Under the pieces are notes generated by a model. That model was not told where the DNA came from, ran no database searches, and saw nothing but the letters and a program-made list of their open reading frames with translations. The position numbers were made by a program, and so were the translations under genes. Below, in pieces: positions 44,117 to 56,697 of a stretch of DNA of 64,000 nucleotides. The stretch comes from Daldinia sp. FL1419. Taxonomy: Eukaryota > Ascomycota > Sordariomycetes > Xylariales > Hypoxylaceae. Every line of letters begins with the position of its first letter. Position 1 is the stretch's first letter. The stretch lies in the NCBI GenBank assembly GCA_025201765.1, contig MU623346.1, forward strand, positions 248,001 to 312,000, given 5' to 3'.

Positions 44117-44987
44117 CTAACTGTCTAGTAAGTGTTGTAGAGTGCAAAAAGACTTCACTATCAGCCTTGAATTGAGTCGTAATTCAAAGCATCGAGCAGC
44201 AACTGAATCCGGAACGATGAAGTCATCGCAAACTTGAAAAGGACAAAGACAGAGGGTCCAATAAAACGGCATTCGATGTTTCCAACTTTCTTTATCAGGT
44301 CTCATTTCTGTTTTGGCTGTTGGATATCTATAGGCCTATATCACGTATAAAAGACTACCAGAGGCCCGCGCGGTTACTAAAGATCCCAGGATATATTTGA
44401 TTAACGCTGTTGTTTATATCCAAACTTTATATAATTCAGACATTATTGGCGAGACATGTGCAAGGCTGAAGAAGCGAGTCGTAGTAGTAATTCTACTACT
44501 AATAATATTCTTTAGGAGCCGTAGTGCGTAGGTATCCTTTCGCCCGGGCTCAGAATAACTACCCGGAGTACCTGGTAACTTTGGAATGTTTCTAAGTAGT
44601 TTTAACTAACTATTGTAATTGTATTGGCTAATTTTTCATTAGGTATGCTAGTATATAAAATGTTAAATTTATTAGTGCAGTAAAGTGAGAAGTGAAGTTT
44701 GTTATAACTTCAGTAGTATTTCTGGTGTAGGTACTCCAGGTTTACTGGAATATCGTTGGCATAACGCCAAGAATGAGCTATTTTTGATCCTCGTCATAGC
44801 CTTGGTAGGTAGTGATAATGTTGAAGCATTATCAAGCACAACGTACAAATGAGTTAGACTCATTTGAATGTGAAATGATAACGCATCTTTATAAGATGGA
44901 TACTAACCGTAGAGAAAAGGAAGAATAAAAAGTAATAAAAAACTGCAGTTGTGATGTCAGGTTGTGGTTTGTAATTGTAACTTAACC
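44117..44987. other. Intergenic, left flank of MITE copy 2
   Basis: AT-rich, no gene recognised between the pseudogene and MITE copy 2. Confidence 0.6.
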
Positions 44988-45426
44988 TAACGTGCCGCAC
45001 AAGTCAACCGATCAAACAAGTCAACCGATCAGCCGAAATATAACCGAAAATCAAAGAAATTTGAAAATCGTAACTTTACGAATTCTTAATCTTATTTTTT
45101 CAAATTTTGATATGTTTTATATTATATGAATCTGATATTATAAAAAAATTGAAAAAATTCTCCCGGGGGTATAGAAGAAGTTGGTCAAAATATCAACTGT
45201 TTTAGACCCACTTTTCCGTTTTTTATTTTTAATAAATTGAAAAAAATCGTACAGAATTTAGAAAAAATACTGCAGTTATTAATTTTAAAAAAGATATTCA
45301 AATCTTCAAACCGATTTTTGATACGATTTTTTTTGAATAGAACGCACGTTTACGCACAGACGTATTTTGTATGTATTTTCGCTGATCGGTTGACTTGTTT
45401 GATCGGTTGACTTGTGGGGTACGTTA
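44988..45426. mobile_element. MITE, copy 2 (TA-flanked, about 439 bp)
   Basis: Same family and orientation as 14904-15343: same TAACGTGCCGCACAAG start, GGGGTACGTTA end, tandem 15-mers in each terminal repeat and AT-rich interior. TA borders both edges. It lies about 310 bp before the ATP synthase alpha start codon, so it may touch that promoter. Many interior differences from copy 1 are transitions, with copy 2 usually keeping the C or G. Confidence 0.85.
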
Positions 45427-45738
45427 GAAGGTAAGAAAGGTGGTAGGTGGGGGAAAAGCACTGACCACTTTAAAGCTTCCCTCTTCCTCCATAATAGGTA
45501 ATAACTCGATCGGAACCTTTCGGGTCTAGCTCACATTGGTCCGTGCGTATTTTTTCTCTGCCACTTCGTTTTCTAGCGCCTCGCCCAGTTCTTGCACTCC
45601 CTCTCGAAAAAAGTCTCCATTTGCAAAACCTCAATATTAACACCCGTCCTCCATAATCTCCTCTCCCTCTCAATTGCAATCCCGTTGCAATTGGTCTTTT
45701 TCCTTTTTATTTCGGAGGACTAGATATACCTCTTTAAT
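45427..45738. promoter_or_regulatory. Probable ATP synthase alpha promoter and leader
   Basis: C/T-rich plus strand typical of strongly expressed fungal housekeeping genes, squeezed between the MITE and the start codon at 45739. No specific binding site identified. Confidence 0.5.
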
Positions 45739-48021
45739 ATGTTCCGCAACGCCTTAAGACAGTCCACGCGCGCCGTCAGCGCAATCTCTGCTTCGGGCAG
45801 AGTTGTTGCGGTAGGTTAAATCCCGGTCTTTTCGATGTCTCCATTTTCTCCATCCCAATTCTATCCGAGAGAGTATGCGATGAATCTCAATGAATTCTCG
45901 AAACATATATGAAGCTATATATAAGCTTTCTATACTATTTATGAAGGATATTGGAAATATTTTTAAAGCTTTTAGAAGCTTGGTCTATCCATTATAGCTG
46001 CAATATACTCGCTCACCCACGTTGATATTTTCGGACTGTCGGCTAACTTTGACCGGGGCTGTTTTTCTACAGACACGAAATGCCGCACCTGCCGCCTTCA
46101 ACATCCAGGCCCGAACCTACGCCGCCGATGCGAAGGCTTCCCCCACAGAGGTCTCTTCTATCCTCGAACAGAGAATTCGTGGTGTATCTGAGGAATCTAG
46201 CTTAGCTGAGACCGGTCGTGTCCTCTCTGTCGGGTACGTGTGGAGCCCTTTGAAGCGAGATTTTTCAACCCGCCGCAAATCATTCCTATATCAACTACAT
46301 CACCAAAACACCAAAATTTACGGCCCCGAGCGATTACCCACCTTTAAACCGTCACCACGGAATATTTTCACAGAGATATATAAATACTTGGTTCGCGTTT
46401 GCTAATTCAAGGTTCGTACAGTGATGGTATCGCGCGTGTGCACGGTATGGCCAACGTTCAGGCCGAAGAGCTCGTCGAGTAGGTGTAACCCCGCCAGCTA
46501 TAAGCTGAGAGGCATACGATTGACTATCAAATAGGTTCGCTTCCGGTGTGAAGGGAATGTGCATGAACTTGGAAGCTGGGCAAGTTGGTGTTGTGCTTTT
46601 CGGTTCTGACCGTCTCGTCAAGGAGGGTGAGACCGTCAAGCGTACCGGAGAAATTGTGAGTATTCAGATGATGCAATCCTTTTGATCAGACCAGATGATT
46701 TAACCATACGTAGGTCGATGTTCCCGTCGGCCCAGAACTACTTGGCCGTGTCGTTGACGCCCTCGGTAACCCTATCGATGGCAAGGGCCCCCTTAACACC
46801 AAGGAGAAGCGTCGTGCTCAGCTTAAGGCTCCTGGTATCTTGCCCCGACAATCCGTCAACCAGCCCGTCCAGACCGGTCTTAAGTCCGTCGATGCCATGG
46901 TGCCCATTGGCCGTGGCCAGCGTGAGTTGATCATTGGTGATCGTCAGACCGGAAAGACTGCCGTCGCCCTCGACGCCATGCTTAACCAGAAACGATGGAA
47001 CTCCTCCAACGACGAGACCAAGAAGCTCTACTGTATCTACGTTGCCGTTGGTCAGAAGCGATCTACTGTTGCCCAGCTTGTCAAGACCCTTGAGGAGAAC
47101 GACGCCATGAAATACTCCATTATCGTCGCCGCTACTGCTTCCGAGGCTGCTCCTCTACAGTACATTGCTCCTTTCACTGGTGCCTCGATCGGTGAGTGGT
47201 TCCGTGACAACGGCAAGCACTCCCTCGTTATCTACGACGATCTTTCCAAGCAGGCCGTCGCTTACCGTCAAATGTCTCTTCTCCTTCGTCGTCCCCCCGG
47301 ACGTGAGGCCTACCCCGGTGACGTTTTCTACCTCCACTCCCGTCTGTTGGAGCGTGCTGCCAAGATGAACGACAAGCTCGGCGGTGGTTCCATGACTGCC
47401 CTACCCATCATTGAGACCCAGGGTGGTGATGTCTCCGCCTACATTCCTACCAACGTCATTTCCATCACCGACGGTCAGATCTTCTTGGAGGCCGAACTTT
47501 TCTACAAGGGTATCCGACCTGCCATCAACGTCGGTCTGTCCGTGTCTCGTGTCGGTTCCGCTGCCCAGCTTAAGGCCATGAAGCAAGTCGCTGGTTCGCT
47601 CAAGCTCTTCTTGGCCCAATACCGTGAAGTTGCCGCCTTCGCTCAGTTCGGTTCCGATTTGGATGCCGCTACCAAGCAGACCCTCAGCCGTGGTGAACGT
47701 GTAAGTACTTAAGAGTTGTATTTACTATAGGATTTAACTAATATTATCTGCGTACAGTTGACGGAGCTTCTCAAACAGAAGCAATACTCCCCCATGGCCG
47801 TCAACGAGATGGTTCCCCTCATCTTCGCCGGTGTCAACGGTTACCTTGACCAAGTACCCGTGAACAAGGTTCTACAGTGGGAAGCCGACTTCTTAGCTCA
47901 CCTAAAGACGAACGAGTCCGACCTGCTCGCGACTATTGACAAGGAAGGTGCTCTCAGCAAGGACCTCGAGCAAAGATTAAAGGACGTCGTCTCCACCTTC
48001 ACCAAGAGCTTTATCGCTTAA
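45739..48021 (+). CDS. ATP1: Mitochondrial F1F0-ATP synthase subunit alpha
   Basis: Six exons (45739-45810, 46073-46233, 46422-46478, 46535-46655, 46714-47700, 47758-48021) give 553 aa. Exons 1-2 encode an Arg/Ser/Ala-rich mitochondrial presequence. Then come [29 protein letters not shown], the P-loop [52 protein letters not shown] and the C-terminal helical domain ending in TFTKSFIA. Subunit alpha binds ATP at the non-catalytic sites of F1 on the matrix side of the inner membrane and packs with beta. The large first intron (262 nt) and strong C-ending codon preference fit a highly expressed gene. MITE copy 2 ends 312 bp upstream. Confidence 0.98.
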
Positions 48022-48667
48022 ATGAATCATGAGACATCAAGCGGGAGGGGGGACTGTCTATACCTTAAGGGCCTTTGATGGCGGATCATGTTTCGTTTAG
48101 AGAGGTACATTAATCAAGGGTGCCGATTAGTGAGGATACGGGTTAAGGTGGAATCACCCCAGCTGAAACCCTTGTAAAATAGAGCCAAAAACTCAAGAGC
48201 ACTCGATTCCTTTGTCCAAAAAAAACCTGTCATAAGCCAAAATTTCGCGCATCTTCCCCCAAAATTATCCTAGAGGTAAAAAAGACTTGAGATTCCAAGG
48301 TTACAATAAGCTAGAGTCCCGAAGTGGCCCTTGGTGACATCATAGGTTCAGTATCGAACGTCGTGGTTTGATCATAGCACATCGGACATGTAATATGTAA
48401 TAATCCTCCAACCCGCGTATAGATAAAAGCCTACCTACCTTTTACTTACCTATCGTTAGTACTGTAACGCCAACTTCTAATCTTTTTTTCCACTTTGGAT
48501 ATTCGCCGTTTCTTTTGACAACCCCGACTTTTTGAAGAGTAATTATCTCCGTACCGTAGGGATCTCGTAATTCGCCGTTGTCGTAACCCCGCCATCCAAT
48601 TGGGACGAAAAAGCGGCTTCGTCGAGTGCGTGTGTTGCTCTTTTTTTTTTCCCGGGGAAAAAAAGAC
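48022..48667. other. Intergenic between ATP1 and the NAD(P)HX dehydratase gene
   Basis: Contains the ATP1 3' region and the next promoter. T/C-run just before 48668. No gene recognised. Confidence 0.6.
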
Positions 48668-50046
48668 ATGAGCTCCGAGGCCGCTGGGAAGATGTCGCCG
48701 GCTACGAGGGAGGTACTAGGGAAGGTGCGCCAGTTGGTGCCGCCGATGCTGGAGAAGTTTCATAAAGGTGTGTTTTGCTCGTCCGTTTCGGAGAGGGGTT
48801 GTGGCTGAGGGGTGGTGTTCGCTAGGGAGTACGAAGCTGATCGTTGGGATGTGTTGCTCTAGGTCAACTGGGCCGCGTAGGCGTTATTGGAGGAAGCGAA
48901 GATTATACTGGTGCGCCGTATTTTTCTGCTATGGCGAGTGCTCGTTTGGGCTGCGATATGGTATGTGATTGTGTTCCTCGCATAGCTCGATTTCTAGTCT
49001 CCCGTTTTTTTTCAATGACGAGACGGGATTGAGACAGCAGCAAGCTAATCCGAGACGTTTCTTCCCTAGTCCCACGTCATATGCACATCCGGCGCCGCCG
49101 CCGTAATCAAGACATATAGCCCGAACCTGATGGTGCACCCTCTTATGAGGCAATCTCCCCAGCCCGGCTCCAACTCGGGTTCCCCGGCTGACACGGACGC
49201 CACACAAGTCTCCAGCAAGATCATCGAGATGCTACCGCGTCTTCACGCGCTCGTCATAGGGCCAGGCCTAGGACGCGATCCCTTAATGCAGGAAACATGC
49301 GCCAAAGTCCTCGCCGCAGCGCGAGAGCGCAAAATGCCCGTGGTCCTAGACGCAGACGCGCTCGCCATCGTGCTCAAGACCCCGGAGTTGGTAATAGGCT
49401 GGCGGGAAGTCGTTCTAACGCCCAACGTCGTCGAGTTCGGACGATTGTGGCAGGGCATCAAGGCGGGCGAAGAAGCGGGCAGCGGGGCGGAATCCCCGGA
49501 ACAGGTCGAGAAGCTGTCTCGCGCGCTAGGCGGCGTGACGATCGTCCAGAAGGGCGGCAAGGATTTCATTAGCAACGGCGATACGACGCTGGTAGTCGAC
49601 TTGCAAGGAGGATATAAGAGGAGCGGCGGCCAAGGCGATACTCTAACGGGAAGTATCGCGACGTTCCTGGCCTGGCGAAAAGCGTACTTGGATAAGATCT
49701 GGGACCACGGCGGAAACCTCGGCGAGGGCGAGACTCTAGGATTAGCTGCTTTCGGAGGCGCAGCTATCACGAGGGTGAGTTATCCCAAATCTAGTCCGAG
49801 GCAGCCGCTTTCGGGAGACAAAGAAGGAACAGAATGAGCTTTGTTCGCTGACTCGCATCGACAGGAATGCTCCCGCCTCGCCTTCGAGAAGAAGGGTAGG
49901 AGCCTACAGGCCAGTGACCTCACAGATGAGGTCCACACGGCATTCTTGAATGTGATCGGGGAGCCGACTGGAAAGCAAGGGTACGTATTCACAGCATAGA
50001 TTGCTCTGCTCTATTTTACCTTTTTATACTGACCGATTGTAGTTAG
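48668..50046 (+). CDS. ATP-dependent (S)-NAD(P)H-hydrate dehydratase
   Basis: Exons 48668-48767, 48863-48960, 49070-49774 and 49865-49980 plus a final 4 nt at 50043-50046 give 340 aa. Without the last intron the frame would instead end at 49999 (345 aa). The start is the ATG in [11 protein letters not shown]; upstream in-frame codons carry no ATG. The ribokinase-like fold of the CARKD/NnrD family is clear: [53 protein letters not shown], the catalytic GGQGDTLTG and [19 protein letters not shown]. It repairs hydrated NADH/NADPH (NADHX, NADPHX) in the cytosol or mitochondria using ATP. An epimerase partner is not in the window. Confidence 0.93.
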
Positions 50047-53000
50047 AAATAGCTCCGTCCACGAAGTGGCAGCACAGTCGCGGCTGTAAACTGGGAGAGC
50101 TCCTAGCAAGGAAATGTCGTGCAAATACTAGTGAAGCATTACCTATTGCTATTAAATTTGTATTACTTGGTCTGATATGTAAGCTTGTTAGTAAAACCCA
50201 GTAAAACTCTACAGATTATTTGTATATAGATTACTCTTGAAAGAACTAGTGAGCGTATATGAAGTATATGTAAGTATGACATGTATATTCTTAATAATGT
50301 CAGCTACCACGACATCGGATGGGCATGAATGTGCAGTGTAATTACGTTTCATCAGTCTAGCAAGTACGACCCAATATGTAACCGCATTGTGTTATTTGTA
50401 ATCGTGCGAGCGAGCTTGGAAGCACCGGAATGCCCTTACCATGTATGGGGATAGAATAGGCCATGCGAGTAGAGTTTGCTCTCTTCATAGCCTCTCACTA
50501 AACTTACACTGAGTCACTCGAAGCCGACCCTTGAGATTTGTAACACTCAATTTAGTTAGAGTCCAACCGAGTAATACAATCCGCCGTGTACACTATGGCA
50601 GCTTCGACCTTCGGAGATCTATTGGCGTCCACATGCCTCTGTTGTGGATTGCGATACCATCCTATTCGGAAGAATAGGTATCCAATGTATATCTTGACTC
50701 CGGGTGTTATTATGAGGTTAAATCATGAATGGCGGGTGTGTGTTCGTTGACGAGAGGAAAGGGCGTAGAAGGACTTTGGGGAAATCTAACGTGTTAGTCG
50801 ACTGAACTATAGTAGAAACAACCACCTGAGAATATTTCTATCATGAGAGCCGGCCTTTGGCTCGGGAGTTGCGCAAGATCAAGATCGGTGTAGTGTCTCT
50901 TAGTTGACCTCAAGCCGTTCCGGAATTATGCATACAGGTAGATTGGCAGGTAGTTTGGGGGATAAACTTAGCAGAGGGGTCATTGATATCCCATAGGGTT
51001 GACCTTGTTCACTGAATCAAATGTCAACCTATTAGGCCTTTCGCTTCTATTCGAGACTCATTGGTCCGTGAACGCAGGTTGCCGTGTACCGAGACATAAA
51101 GCCCGGAGGTGTACGGCGTAATACGTCGGACGTATAAGAATCGTAGGAACCTCTCATCCTTAATCTGTCAGTTAGTTGGTTATTAGCGCCTCACTAAAAT
51201 AGTTGGTTCTAGGACGTATATTTAGTTAATAGTGAAGCTCCTGCTCCTGCGGAGGATCATACCCGAACGAGGCGTCCAGTGAGGCCGCTCATGAACCTGT
51301 CATCTTTTAAGGAATGCCCCCCGAGTAAAGGCGCCCTAGATTCCTAGAATGGTCGAATTGGATGGAGATCTGGGATTGTTGTGGCTAATGAACTATAGCC
51401 CCTGAAAAATAGTACATTACGTCTAGTATGACATGTCGTCTTTGCCTAACAAGACAGCCTATCCGAATAAGCAATGCCAGGCTTGATGCAGCATGTAAAT
51501 CGCCCGACTCCGATTTCGCGGTCCGGATCCCGGCGATAGTGACAATGGTTCCCGATGATGCAGTAGATTATGAGCTATCGTGAATCAGCCCCGGACTCGC
51601 ATATGCAGAGCCTCTATCGTGATATAAATTCTTGATAGAACCTTTGCATGATTGGCCAACGTTAAGCCATACTCATATGACGATGTAGATAACAGTTCGC
51701 ATATTGGTTCACCTCGAAGCGACCCAATCGGCTGGGACGTTCTCCAAACGATAGTTATCAGATCTTAAAACCTTCGAAGCATAGTATCCTACCAAGGATG
51801 ACCTCGCCAGACACACTCTTTTCTGCCAATGATATAGGACAAGAGAGGAAAACCACCAAAGAGGCATATGTTAGTTACCGACGCAGGGTTCGGAATTTAA
51901 TTGATCTGCCTGTAGTTTGCGCCTCTTCCGTGATCCAAGCGGAACATTGCGATATTGCGAGGTACAGCCTATCCGCCTACGTCCGCCGGGATCCGACATG
52001 ATAATATCTCTCAAGTCCCTAATTACTAGGCACTCAAGGTATGAGGCAAATTAGAAGAACCGGGAATATTAGCTGGACCAATAGGGTCAAAGTTTTCAAC
52101 ATGTGGAATGAAGCTGAAGTGAAAAAAGAAAAGGAAGACGCTCGATATTCGAACGTAATGATTGAAGATGAGACGAGACTATCGTAAAGGGATCTTTTTC
52201 TAGATGCGGATCGTAACTGAGACAGCAACGGACGTTCGGGTCCGGGAGGCGACCAATGACTCTTCATCAAGACAGAATTCATCTATAACACCTACATAAG
52301 TTCGCATATTTTAAGACAGGGAGGATGATGAAGATGCAACTCTGAGTCTGTAAAACCCGAGGGAAGTAAAGCTTGCAGCTGCGTTGTTACTGCCGTAGAA
52401 GGTGGTGAGGTAGTAACGCCAATAAATCCAATTAAGTTTAGGGGGTTTCATTGCTAAGATTGACTTTGCGCTAGCGTACTTAGCCCCAAACTACCAGATA
52501 CCAAATCTATAACTACCTCATTGTGTAGGTACCCAAGTACCTATCCCACCATCCCGTCTCTCTACCGTAGCTTTAACGCCATTTAAGTTAGGACGTGATA
52601 CATCGTATTATTCACCTTATCGCTTCTTGCTTTTATATTCAAGCGCTGCTGATGGTACCTACATATACACATATAGCCTGGGAACTCCCTTACACTAGGA
52701 ACCAGGAGGACACTACTAACCTTTCCCTTGGGCAATTTTTAAGTCTTTCTAACGGAAGGGATTCTGCTTCTACTGTGGAGCCATTGGAATACCCCCTGGC
52801 TTCTCATACCGCTCATCGCATCATGCTAGCCGAGGCCTGTCAAGTTCGACGAAACACTCTCGGTAGTGTTCCGAACTTCATGAGCAGAATTCATCTTTCT
52901 TTTTGAAGAAGGGATAACTAAGGAGGCTGGCTAGTTCCAGACTTGGATAAACTGGCTGTCTTACACAACCCACCTTTGCTAATGTGGAGTGTCTAATAGC

Positions 53001-54672
53001 TCCATCAAAGCTGTTACGAGAGAGATCCAGATTCCAGGCTACCTAACAATTTATAACATCCCACGCAGAGGCGTTGTATTAGGTAGTAGGTATCCGATAC
53101 CCAAAGCGAGCGCGACGATACTCGCTACTAATAGATAATACGTTAGGTATATGTAGCGCCAATATGCATATCTTACCATTGAATTAAGTGAAACCGGGAA
53201 CACCAGGTACAAAGATGTTGTACTCAGAATACTCGAGATACTCGGGTCGCCCCTCCTTATTCATGGATTCGAATGTCTGCGGTTTCCCAAATTCTTAAAA
53301 CTCTTTTTGGAAAGAGGGACCAGTCTCGCACAATAGATGCCCATTAGACTTGGCCGTGACTACCTTATTGAAAAGTGATTTAGGTAACATCAATTGCTAC
53401 CTATACGCATGCCCAGAAAAGTATTCTGGTATAATTTACCTTTCTTCATGCTTTGTTCGGAACGTTTGGGATAGTTGAGACCCCCTAGTCCCCAGCCAAC
53501 CAGAATACATTCCCAAATAGGTCGTCTACCAGCCATCCCAACCAATAGCATCGTAGCTACCCTGTATCCATCTAGCGACTGGTTGGTTTCTTTCCACATC
53601 ACAGCCTCCATCACCGCTCCAGGCTTTAGATGAAATGAGATTCCAAAGTGCATAGTTGTATCATCAGCCACCGCAAAATCGACTACATGACCAAACTACC
53701 CGCTAAGCTGACGTTCACACACGCGTGCGCGATCCGTGGGGCATACAACTACCCCATCTAATCTATCCATCTCTATCCATCTCTATTCATCTCAATTTCA
53801 CTCGATTCTCAGTCAATTCACTTGTTTAGTATTAAGTCTTAACAGCCATACACTCACCTATTCAATCGCAAACGCGCCAGCTAAAAGGTAATTCTAATAA
53901 CCGGTTGGTTCATTCCTTTCATCATGTAATTTCTTATCATTTGATACTATATACCGTTTCCATTTCAGCTCCCTTGGTCAAGAATTGTATCTGTACCTAG
54001 ACCGAAGCTGAATTGCACCAGCCTTGGACCTCCCCAGACGCCACTACGATCTAAGTCTTGTTTTCCATTATTATCCCTTGTACTCATTACCCCAGCCGTG
54101 GCTCAGACATATATCAGTTCGGTCAAGTCCACGCATACGTAGGTTTTGCCGTCAAAAGGAAGCCCTCAACACTAGAAACACCCTGGCAGCACTACATCTG
54201 CTGGGTCCCATCTTTATTTTCTATACTTCAACCCTCAAATTTATTCGGTCTTCCTCCAACATATCTGTCGTACCATCTAACACCAACTCTTGTCTGTTGT
54301 GTAATGCCGGTGCGGCGGCTCTCGAGATGATACATATTCTGTTATTTCCTATTCGTGACATCAAGTCCACTTGGTCTACGTCCCATTCCCTCACGAATTA
54401 CCCTCTTACGTTATTCACTCGCTAGAAGCCTCAATTATCCACTCAAGAACTGGAAACGTCTTGCGTGTCAATCCGCCCCAGGTCCATTGACGGATTTCCA
54501 TACAAGCTCACAACCTTTCATCAACCTCATGCAGGTGGGATTACACGTGTGAACAAGCAGTCACTGTGTTTTATTGACTACCTACTTACCCATTAAAACA
54601 TTAAACAATAGGTATGTCTACTTCCACATCCAATGGCACCATAAAATTATACTTGGTTTTCTTGGACTTTAG
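50047..54672. other. Large intergenic stretch, no gene recognised
   Basis: About 4.6 kb without a supportable gene. Isolated ORFs at 51798-52001 (+), 52034-52282 (-), 52595-52906 (+), 53390-53671 (-) and 54024-54425 (+) show no motifs and no splice-compatible neighbours. The right end is C/T-rich and includes a TTTAG acceptor immediately before 54673, hinting at a leader intron for the next gene. Confidence 0.5.
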
Positions 54673-56697
54673 ATGTCTACCTACTGTCCACAAACTAACA
54701 TGACGGCACAGCCGAAACTAGCAACAGTCCGCAAAGGAGTAGGCAAGATGGTCAACGGTCTAGAGAAGTTAGAGAGGTTTTTTGGTAGTTCAAGGAAGAG
54801 GGATAAGGAGAGAGGGACAAGGCCCAGAGATATTTCAGATATCTCAACCCCAATTCAGTCACACGACGGTCCTCACTTTCCATCACCATCATTTATGCAT
54901 CCAACATCGACACACATGAAACCCCGAGAAGAGCCAGTCCCATGGTCCAAGGCACTTAAAGAACGCTCCCAAAGTCTTCCCGATCCGCATGGTGGCTTAA
55001 AAAGGCGGTCTTCGATTAGCATTGTTCCTAATCATCGGCATCATCCTAGTGACCCGATCCGACTGATATCACTGCTAGTCGAAGATGAGAGATCGGCTGG
55101 CCTGGAGATGCTATCCCATTTTAGATTTCCGGATAATAACCCTAAGGACGAAAATACAGAAGCCCTTCCCATAGATGGTAACTCCAATACTTCGGTACGA
55201 GAGCAACCTATTCAAGAATTACAGGCGGAGAACATATTGGATTGGTGTCCCCGGCGTCTTTCTTCACTATTCAACAACCTTGGGCTAGACAGTTCGATTG
55301 ACTCTATTGACAATCGTCTAGCTAGATTCTCAAAAGATGGCACAGAATCATTAGCTTCGAGAACATCCCCAACATCATCCTCCCCACCTTCTCCCAGGGC
55401 CAGGATGGGCTCAATTGCTATACCACCCAGAAAGTCGTCCCGGAGACTAAACGAGGCATTGGCCAAAGACTTAACGATTTCGACAAGAAATCTTACTCAG
55501 TATCCGGTTTCCCCGTACATTCCAGATTCCCCGCCTATATCAGACAGCGAAGAGGACGAAAAAAGCTCGATCCAGAGATCAATATCAGTTAGGGGTCTAT
55601 CGTCGCCTATTGAATTTACTCCTCGGCAATCGTCCGAGTCCATTGCCCGACGCAGCGCAGAAATCTTGACTCGTAGACAAGTCATTAGGGAATCGTGGGG
55701 CACCAGAGCTCGGGATCCAGGGTTAGTTCATGGTGCTCAGGGTGAAGCAACATTTGTTTCCCAACCACAACCTGTGCGAAAGTCTGCTAGCGTAACTTCA
55801 CTCTCCACTCTCACTAAATCTACCACGAGCAATTATAGCATTACGGAGCCGTCACTTGATGACTTTTATGCCCTTAATGACGAAGACGTCGCGGAAAGCC
55901 TGCCCGCTACTCCCATATCAGAAGCCGATATACCACCAACACCACCCCCGAAATTCTCACCAAAAACTCCAATCGGTAGAAGTCGTTCCACGCGACATGT
56001 TCCAATTGCCCCTGCAACAGCGATAAACTTTGTGTCTGGAGAACTTACACCACCGCGTACGCCTACTGATTACCAATTTCTCTCTTTAACCTATTCGCCA
56101 ACTACCCCGTCTGGGGCTTCAGGGGCAATATGGACAGCTAACATTGCCAAAACATACAATTTCGATCTGGTGTACGTCATCGACCTCTGGCCAAAAATTG
56201 CAGAGGATAAGCCAAGTATTCCTAGCCAGTCTACTCCTACTCGCTGTCAAAACAGTGCACAGAGTGTAGATGACATAACCGCCCAACGCACAGCCGTCAC
56301 TCAGCCAAAATCAACTATGACTGGCAGAATACTTGCTGCTTATGGCCTGAGTGAATTCGGTTCGCCTTTTCGGATTCACGCCGAATTTCATAGGAAAATG
56401 CTTGGGTGCAAGGGCTGGAATGAGTACCGTGACGAGCTCGCATCCCCGGAGATGATATCCCGTGGGTGGGCATGCTCGTTTTATACTAGTTGCTCTTCGA
56501 CAGCCCGAAACGCTATTGGCGATAAACATTTAGCACGAGGTGGAGTGTCAAGCCGTGGCATAGTTTTCGCGGCGTACACAAGAAAGACGACCAAGTCAGT
56601 CATACCGGTCAGGTCGTCGCCAAAGCAAACCGCCGTCCTCGGTAAGCTACTCTACGATTCGCAAAAGCTTGTCGACGCATTAGTCCACGGCGATTGA
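54673..56697 (+). CDS. Serine-rich conserved fungal protein of unknown function
   Basis: Intronless 674-aa ORF. No named domain recognised. Residues 1-460 are mostly disordered: Ser/Thr/Pro-rich with basic RS/SP sites (RKSSRRLNE, SRSTRHVPIAP) and a PPTPPPKFSPKTP segment, suggesting phosphorylation and SH3-type contacts. The last about 200 residues look folded: IAKTYNFDLVYVIDLWP, GRILAAYGLSEFGSPFRIH, then HRKMLGCKGWNEYRDEL, GWACSFYTSCS, GIVFAAYTRK and a C-terminal helix KLLYDSQKLVDALVHG. The start is one of two near ATGs (54673 or 54703, MTAQPKLATVRKG). The TTTAG directly before 54673 may close a 5'-leader intron. A signalling or scaffold role is inferred from composition only. Confidence 0.75.
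   Translation: MSTYCPQTNMTAQPKLATVRKGVGKMVNGLEKLERFFGSSRKRDKERGTRPRDISDISTPIQSHDGPHFPSPSFMHPTSTHMKPREEPVPWSKALKERSQSLPDPHGGLKRRSSISIVPNHRHHPSDPIRLISLLVEDERSAGLEMLSHFRFPDNNPKDENTEALPIDGNSNTSVREQPIQELQAENILDWCPRRLSSLFNNLGLDSSIDSIDNRLARFSKDGTESLASRTSPTSSSPPSPRARMGSIAIPPRKSSRRLNEALAKDLTISTRNLTQYPVSPYIPDSPPISDSEEDEKSSIQRSISVRGLSSPIEFTPRQSSESIARRSAEILTRRQVIRESWGTRARDPGLVHGAQGEATFVSQPQPVRKSASVTSLSTLTKSTTSNYSITEPSLDDFYALNDEDVAESLPATPISEADIPPTPPPKFSPKTPIGRSRSTRHVPIAPATAINFVSGELTPPRTPTDYQFLSLTYSPTTPSGASGAIWTANIAKTYNFDLVYVIDLWPKIAEDKPSIPSQSTPTRCQNSAQSVDDITAQRTAVTQPKSTMTGRILAAYGLSEFGSPFRIHAEFHRKMLGCKGWNEYRDELASPEMISRGWACSFYTSCSSTARNAIGDKHLARGGVSSRGIVFAAYTRKTTKSVIPVRSSPKQTAVLGKLLYDSQKLVDALVHGD

Noticed and set aside
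53390..53671. 93-codon minus-strand ORF in the empty 50-54.6 kb stretch
   Set aside because: Some amphipathic character but no recognisable motif, start context or neighbouring exon. It might be a remnant; not enough to call.
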